Notes under the pieces: generated by a model
What the model was told of the DNA's origin: nothing
Seen by the model: only the letters and a program-made list of their open reading frames with translations
Database searches by the model: none
Shown: positions 60,131-64,000 of the stretch, one piece after another
Position numbering within the stretch: the first letter of the stretch is position 1
Layout of the letters: each line of letters opens with the position of its first letter
Program-made: the position numbers and the translations under genes
DNA from: Leptospiraceae bacterium
GTDB taxonomy: Bacteria > Spirochaetota > Leptospiria > Leptospirales > Leptospiraceae
NCBI GenBank assembly: GCA_017996175.1
Contig: JAGOHK010000001.1
Coordinates: 108,666-172,665, forward strand
DNA length: 64,000 bases
Direction of reading: 5' to 3'

Positions 60131-60151
60131 GTATGTATAATCTATACATAC
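60131..60151. promoter_or_regulatory. Palindromic operator upstream of vapB
   Basis: GTATGTATA and TATACATAC are perfect 9-bp arms around ATC, ending eight bases before the vapB ATG. The palindrome contains TATAAT (60136-60141). VapB-VapC complexes repress their own promoters by binding such sites, so autoregulation is expected. Confidence 0.6.
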
Positions 60152-60158
60152 TAAAAAA

Positions 60159-60347
60159 ATGAAAACAACAATGAATCTTTCGGATAAACTTGTAGAAGAA
60201 GCTATGAAGTATACAGGAATTAAGGAGAAGACTAAGCTGGTCAATGTAGCATTGGAAACTTTAATTCGCGAATCTTCTCGTAAACAACTCATACAGCTCT
60301 TTGGTTCGGATAAAAAAGCAAGTGTAGCACCCAGAAAAAGAAAATGA
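60159..60347 (+). CDS. vapB: VapB-type antitoxin
   Basis: 62 residues. MKTTMNLSDKLVEEAMKYTGIKEKTKLVNVALETLIRE is the ribbon-helix-helix DNA-binding pattern of VapB antitoxins (MRTTLNLDDxLVxEAxxLTGxxxKTxxVxxAL). The basic tail (SVAPRKRK) is short. Its stop overlaps the vapC start by four bases. It should bind and silence VapC and bind the palindrome at 60131. The ATG lies only eight bases after that palindrome and there is no clear ribosome site, so the message may be nearly leaderless. Confidence 0.88.
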   Translation: MKTTMNLSDKLVEEAMKYTGIKEKTKLVNVALETLIRESSRKQLIQLFGSDKKASVAPRKRK

Positions 60348-60724
60348 ATGAAAAAGTTCTTATTGATACGGGGGTATGGATTGATTACTTGCACGGTCAT
60401 TCTTCTGTTATTAAATTGCAAACCTTGCTTGAAGAAAATTTAGCATGCACACATACTTGGATAGAAGGAGAACTCCGATCTGGCTCCATAAAGAATAGAG
60501 AAATCTTTTTCGATTCTCTTTCAAAACTAACCTACATTCCTACTATCAGTGATTCTATCGTATTCAAATTTATCGAATCGCAAAAATTATTTGGACGAGG
60601 ACTATCTATAGTTGATATTAATCTCTATGCTTCCGCTAAAGCAGAGAAAGTTAAAATTTGGACTAAAGATAAAAATTTAATTGCGATTTGTAAAAAATCA
60701 GATTTGTATTTTTATGCTATTTAG
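60344..60724 (+). CDS. vapC: VapC-type PIN-domain ribonuclease toxin
   Basis: 126 residues. VLIDTGVWIDYLHG has the first metal-binding Asp; WIEGELRSGS the Glu; GRGLSIVDINLYASA the third acid; and TKDKNL the fourth. The four-acid PIN site is thus complete. VapC toxins cleave tRNA or rRNA in translation-related sites. Coupled to vapB (ATGA overlap). It is a different subfamily from the second VapC (61788). Confidence 0.9.
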   Translation: MNEKVLIDTGVWIDYLHGHSSVIKLQTLLEENLACTHTWIEGELRSGSIKNREIFFDSLSKLTYIPTISDSIVFKFIESQKLFGRGLSIVDINLYASAKAEKVKIWTKDKNLIAICKKSDLYFYAI

Positions 60725-60751
60725 TTTTGGGAGCGAGGAGATAGAAGGGAA

Positions 60752-60938
60752 ATGCAAATCACTAGAAAAAAAGAGCGAAGAAAAAATAATAAGTTAATTA
60801 TAATTATTCTTTTGGTTGGTTTATTTTTTTGAATGTCGCACAGGTACTCCAGCATATCTTAATATCTATCCGGGAGTTTTAGTAAAACTGCAAGGAACAT
60901 CGACTGGTATAAAGTTCTACAGGAATACAACGGTGTGA
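60752..60938 (+). pseudogene. Frameshifted short membrane-peptide gene
   Basis: Frame 1 (26 codons, with an AAGGGA site) encodes a basic start and a helix (KLIIIILLVGLFF), stopping within a T7 run at about 60824-60830. Shifting frame there gives ECRTGTPAYLNIYPGVLVKLQ and on to a stop at 60936. The T run is a likely slippage site: either a one-base indel broke the gene or expression needs slippage. Not identified. Confidence 0.4.
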
Positions 60939-60979
60939 AGTATTAGAAAATGAATTAACTTTCTGGATAAAATATTTAT

Positions 60980-61417
60980 ATGAACGTAAAAACACAGATT
61001 AAAGAGTATATCACTAGCCTTTCTGAACCAAAACGTAGTGATATGCTTGAGTTGCATCAGCACATACTCAAACTTTTACCAAAATGTAAATTATGGTTTA
61101 TAGATGGCAAGGACAGCAAAGGTAAAATTGTTTCTAATCCTAATATTGGATATGGGTATTACACCATAAAATATGCTGATGGAACAACCAAAGAGTTTTA
61201 TCAAATTGGTCTCAGTCCAAATACAACCGGAATATCTGTTTATATTCTTGGAATAAAAGATAAAACATACTTAACCAAAACGTATGGAAAAAAAATAGGC
61301 AAGGCAACTGTGACTGGGTATTGCATTAAGTTCAAAACGCTGAAAGATGTAAATATTGAACTACTTGAGGCGGCAATACGATACGGGGTTGAGACTTCGC
61401 TAGATAAAACAATATGA
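60980..61417 (+). CDS. DUF1801 domain protein
   Basis: 145 residues. It fits DUF1801 (YdhG-like): TQIKEYITSLSEPKRSDMLELHQHILKLLPKCKLWFIDGKD, NIGYGYYTIKYADGTTKEFYQIGLSPNTTGISVYILG, then the C-terminal GKATVTGYCIKFKTLKDVNIELLEAAIRYGVE. Family members are small cytosolic proteins of unknown role. The stop overlaps the next start by four bases, so it is coupled to the CULT-domain gene. This conserved-looking pair lies between two VapBC modules. Confidence 0.85.
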   Translation: MNVKTQIKEYITSLSEPKRSDMLELHQHILKLLPKCKLWFIDGKDSKGKIVSNPNIGYGYYTIKYADGTTKEFYQIGLSPNTTGISVYILGIKDKTYLTKTYGKKIGKATVTGYCIKFKTLKDVNIELLEAAIRYGVETSLDKTI

Positions 61418-61773
61418 GTGAAACAACTGCAAATACTCTTACTGAAACAGAAATCACAAAAATAGAATTTAAAAATATACTTTGTGCTTCGTGTTCGTTT
61501 ATCATAACGTCTAATGAATTTACTTATTTTGTGAATGGTCAACATGAATATAGTTTTAAAAATCCAAGTAATATTTTATATTCTATTCGTTTATTTTCAA
61601 GAGCAGATGGTTCCATCGATATAGATTCTCCTTCTATTCAATTTACTTGGTTTCCTGACTTTGCTTGGAATTTTGCAATATGCTCAAATTGTACATCTCA
61701 TTTAGGTTGGAAGTATCATTCACAATCAAATTCTTTCTTTGGATTAATTACCGAAAGATTAAAAAGCGGATAA
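61414..61773 (+). CDS. CULT (cereblon-type) zinc-domain protein
   Basis: 119 residues. ILCASCSFIITSNEFTYFVNG, NPSNILYSIRLFS, then FTWFPDFAWNFAICSNCTSHLGWKYHSQSNSFFGLITERL. The two CxxC pairs (zinc), the TWFPxxAWxxAxCxxCxxHLGW motif and the closing FxGLIxxRL are those of the CULT domain, the thalidomide-binding part of eukaryotic cereblon, also known from bacterial proteins. The three Trp residues that line the ligand cage are present. It would bind cyclic imide-type ligands or C-terminal cyclic imides on damaged proteins; the natural bacterial role is unknown. Coupled to the DUF1801 gene. Confidence 0.88.
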   Translation: MSETTANTLTETEITKIEFKNILCASCSFIITSNEFTYFVNGQHEYSFKNPSNILYSIRLFSRADGSIDIDSPSIQFTWFPDFAWNFAICSNCTSHLGWKYHSQSNSFFGLITERLKSG

Positions 61774-61787
61774 CGTTATTTTTTTAA

Positions 61788-62168
61788 TCATTTCTCTAAC
61801 AGCTCATGCATAGAAGTAAAATCAGAATCATTATGGTAGATGTTTGCTTTGTGAAAAGTAGAGATAGTGTAAATCAAAATATCCATTGTAGGGACAGTCA
61901 ATCCCTTCGATCTTAATTCCATTGCGCAACCGTATGCAGTAACAAATATTTTTTCATTACATTTTAAAATGGGAACCGTTTCAGAAAGTTCTTTGATTGT
62001 GTCTAATTCCTTTTTGCCTCTTGCCCCATGAAATAATTCTAATAAAATTGGCTCTGCGATTCGAGCATCGCCTGAGATAAGAAGTTCTTTTACCTTGGTT
62101 CGAATGCCTTCTTTTCCTTTTACTCGAAGAGCTTCAATCCAAGCGGAAGTATCAATTAAAGTAATCAT
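61788..62168 (-). CDS. vapC: VapC-type PIN-domain ribonuclease toxin 2
   Basis: 126 residues. MITLIDTSAWIEALR has the first Asp; EPILLELFHGARG the Glu; GLTVPTMDILIYTIS the third acid; and HNDSDFTSM the fourth. The PIN site is complete. The start overlaps the antitoxin stop by four bases. This module runs opposite to the first VapBC and converges on the CULT gene, 14 bp away. Confidence 0.9.
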   Translation of the reverse strand: MITLIDTSAWIEALRVKGKEGIRTKVKELLISGDARIAEPILLELFHGARGKKELDTIKELSETVPILKCNEKIFVTAYGCAMELRSKGLTVPTMDILIYTISTFHKANIYHNDSDFTSMHELLEK

Positions 62169-62368
62169 GCTTTTCGTCTAAGTTTTTGAAGTTCAGAATT
62201 AGAAATAAGATTTTCTAACGTTCCTAACTTTGATGCGAACTTCTCCATTTTTTTCTTTTGCACATACTCTTCCATTGCTGTAATAATTGCATCCTTTTTA
62301 CTTTTCATCTTGCTGTATAAAAGAACCTCAGAAAGAATCTTTTCAGGAATATCAATTGTTGTTTTCAT
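62165..62368 (-). CDS. vapB: VapB-type antitoxin 2
   Basis: 67 residues: MKTTIDIPEKILSEVLLYSKMKSKKDAIITAMEEYVQKKKM is a ribbon-helix-helix N-terminus like DUF2191 antitoxins. The C-terminal KFASKLGTLENLISNSELQKLRRK should wrap the toxin. First gene of the pair. The upstream 325 bp contain AT-rich repeats but no perfect palindrome like that of the first module was noticed. Confidence 0.88.
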   Translation of the reverse strand: MKTTIDIPEKILSEVLLYSKMKSKKDAIITAMEEYVQKKKMEKFASKLGTLENLISNSELQKLRRKA

Positions 62369-62693
62369 ACTTATAAATATGTCTTATTCGGAATATTTGT
62401 AAAGTACTAATTTGTATTTTTGCTAATATCAATCATTACTTCTTTCTTTGCAGAACCTTTTTATAATGGTTAATTGTCAATGGTAAAGGGTTAATGAAAG
62501 ATTTCCTTGAAATAACGCCTACATTAATCATTAACAATTTATAATTAACCATTGCAGTTTAAGTAGAATTTTGGAGAGCTCGGAGTAATAACTGATATCC
62601 GAGTAGAGCTAGAAAGAAAAATCTTTACTAATTTTATATTCGATATAGAATAAAATGAATGTTCAATACTTTTAAATATTTTCAAATGGTCGT
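62369..62693. other. Intergenic region with AT-rich repeat
   Basis: About 325 bp between the diverging vapB and PIN_8 genes. It holds the promoter region for both and the inverted repeat at 62465-62553. No gene is seen. Confidence 0.5.
62465..62553. repeat. Inverted repeat with AATGGTTAATT ends
   Basis: The left arm starts AATGGTTAATTGTCAATGG and contains TTAATGAAAGATT. The right arm, reversed, starts AATGGTTAATTATAAATTGT and contains TTAATGA. Another copy, TTATAAATTGTTAATGAAAG, lies at the window end (63976-64000). It looks like a small AT-rich dispersed element. Confidence 0.65.
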
Positions 62694-63926
62694 ATGAAAA
62701 ATACTTTTAAAGAATATCATCAGTTTACTGAAGAAGAATTTGCAGAAATGTGGAAAAATTGCATTTTTGTATTTGATACAAATACTCTTTTAGACTTCTA
62801 TCGATACAGTAGAGAGACGGTAGCAAAATATTTTCAGGTTTTACAAACATTAAAAAATAATAATCAAATCTGGATTCCTTATCAAGTTGGATTTGAATTT
62901 TACGAAAATCGATTAGGGGTTATTTCCGAATATGAAAGTTCATATAAAGAAATACTTGCGATTTTAGAAAAGACAAATAGAGATATTGAAAATAAATATA
63001 AAAAACATCCTTTTTTGGATCTTCATGAAATTAAAATAGAGGTAACAAGTGCTTTATCTGGCATTGAAAAAAAAATAAGAGAAACACAAAGTAAACACCC
63101 AAATTGGTTAGATAAAGATGATGTTTTAGAGAATATTAATAATATTTTCGAAGGGAACATCGGTGCTCCATACGATGAAAAAAAAATGAACGAAATAAAA
63201 GAGGAGGGTAAGAAAAGATATGAGAAAAAAATTCCACCAGGTTTTAAAGATAATTCCAAACCAGAAGATAAGAAATATGGAGATTTAATTATTTGGAATC
63301 AAATTATAGATAAAGCAAAAGAAATTAAAAAAGCAATAATTTTCGTATCTGGGGATGTGAAAGAGGATTGGTGGCTAATGAATGAAGGAAGAAAAATTAT
63401 GCCATTACCCCAACTAAAGAAAGAAATTTATGACAGAACAAAGCAAAAATTTCAAATCTATACGTCTGACAGGTTTTTAGAGCAATTTTTTAAATCTATA
63501 AAAAACAATGATGAAAAAACAATAAACGAAGTTAGAGAAATAAGGGAAATCGAAGAAAGAAAAATACAAATCAATAAACTTAAAGAATTAATTTTTCAAT
63601 TTAATAATTTACGTAGAGTTCTATTCAATTTGATAGATCAAATTAATTCCAAAAATATTCCGGAAAATTTAAAAATAGACTTAGCAAAATTTAATGTTAT
63701 ATTAAATGAATTACCAACTGAAGAGTTTGCTATAAATTTTAATATTGATAAGAAACACATAATTTTATCAAAACTAAATTCCCTCTTATTTACACTAGAT
63801 GCTGTTTTAGGCACACAAGAAATACAAAATGATTCTAGAGCATACTCTGAAATTTCGAAGTTACGTTTGAGTTTCTATGATTGGGCAATTTCTTTATCCA
63901 ATTTCGAGGTATTTTATCCGCTTTAA
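62694..63926 (+). CDS. PIN_8-like domain protein
   Basis: 410 residues. CIFVFDTNTLLDFYRYSRETV carries the first PIN acid, then WIPYQVGFEFYENR, a long helical insertion (about 85-190), KKYGDLIIWNQIIDKAKEIKKAIIFVSGDVKEDWW with two more acids. This order (FDTNxLLxxYR ... GDLIxWxxI ... FVxxDxKEDWW) is that of the PIN_8/DUF4935 family. The last 140 residues are helical and probably interact with a partner. Such large PIN proteins are predicted RNases found in accessory islands; an abortive-infection role is possible. It stands alone within the window. Confidence 0.82.
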   Translation: MKNTFKEYHQFTEEEFAEMWKNCIFVFDTNTLLDFYRYSRETVAKYFQVLQTLKNNNQIWIPYQVGFEFYENRLGVISEYESSYKEILAILEKTNRDIENKYKKHPFLDLHEIKIEVTSALSGIEKKIRETQSKHPNWLDKDDVLENINNIFEGNIGAPYDEKKMNEIKEEGKKRYEKKIPPGFKDNSKPEDKKYGDLIIWNQIIDKAKEIKKAIIFVSGDVKEDWWLMNEGRKIMPLPQLKKEIYDRTKQKFQIYTSDRFLEQFFKSIKNNDEKTINEVREIREIEERKIQINKLKELIFQFNNLRRVLFNLIDQINSKNIPENLKIDLAKFNVILNELPTEEFAINFNIDKKHIILSKLNSLLFTLDAVLGTQEIQNDSRAYSEISKLRLSFYDWAISLSNFEVFYPL

Positions 63927-63975
63927 GAAGGATTGGTATAGTCTACAGTCATTTAGCTGCTTTTTTATAATTGTA

Positions 63976-64000
63976 AATTATAAATTGTTAATGAAAGATT
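63976..64000. repeat. Partial copy of the AT-rich repeat
   Basis: TTATAAATTGTTAATGAAAG is shared with the element at 62465-62553 (reversed right arm plus left-arm end). It is cut by the window edge. Confidence 0.65.

Overview
The window looks like a chromosomal segment from a spirochaete of the Leptospira group (Leptospiraceae). It is AT-rich. It carries a Leptospira-type DUF1564 gene, a moxR-DUF58-batA-batB aerotolerance locus with a TPR lipoprotein like BatC, many lipoproteins and DUF families common in Leptospira, and dispersed palindromic repeats. This assignment is inference from gene content; no rRNA or tRNA gene was seen.

Layout. 0-5 kb: an inverted repeat, a 24-residue Lys/Ala mini-protein with its own terminator, an Omp85-like barrel, two paralogous lipoproteins, a long hairpin repeat and an ankyrin protein. 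5-14 kb: the bat locus on the minus strand (moxR, DUF58, a DUF4381-like membrane protein, batA, batB, a small membrane protein and, 2.8 kb further on, the BatC-like TPR lipoprotein). The gap holds a plus-strand SLC13 transporter, a Gly/Cys-rich membrane protein and three gene relics. 14-20.5 kb: DUF1564, a fused oxidoreductase-SelD, DUF805, an esterase-SGNH double hydrolase, a DUF1566 protein and a Uma2 nuclease. 20.5-28.6 kb: an alpha-2-macroglobulin with an intact thioester motif, followed by penicillin-binding protein 1C. 28.6-42.2 kb: a long minus-strand gene train headed by the F1Fo ATP synthase genes (I-B-E-F-H-A-G-D-C), continuing with a ComEA/SLBB-like protein, an acidic repeat protein, a GAF/degenerate-GGDEF protein and an MBOAT acyltransferase.

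42.2-56 kb: a frameshifted lipoprotein, an AAA ATPase plus DUF4276 pair that could be a defence module, a Uma2 fragment, DUF1761, a VIT/VWA/DUF2135 protein, a nucleotidyltransferase pair, two tandem MuiA-like DUF4139 proteins, a Rof-like Rho-binding protein, an amidase and a secreted protein of unknown function. 56-64 kb is accessory in character: a decayed nucleotidyltransferase pair, hypothetical proteins, several relics, two VapBC modules flanking a DUF1801 gene and a cereblon-type CULT-domain gene, and a PIN_8-like protein.

Themes. Short dispersed repeats sit between genes and also inside coding frames, where they have apparently made new N-termini (51.1 kb, 19.2 kb) and an internal insert (29.0 kb). 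The A2M/PbpC pair, the bat proteins and the envelope lipoproteins all point to cell-envelope upkeep. The most notable candidates for new biology are the DUF1801-CULT operon bracketed by VapBC modules, the ATPase-DUF4276 pair and the nested repeat system.
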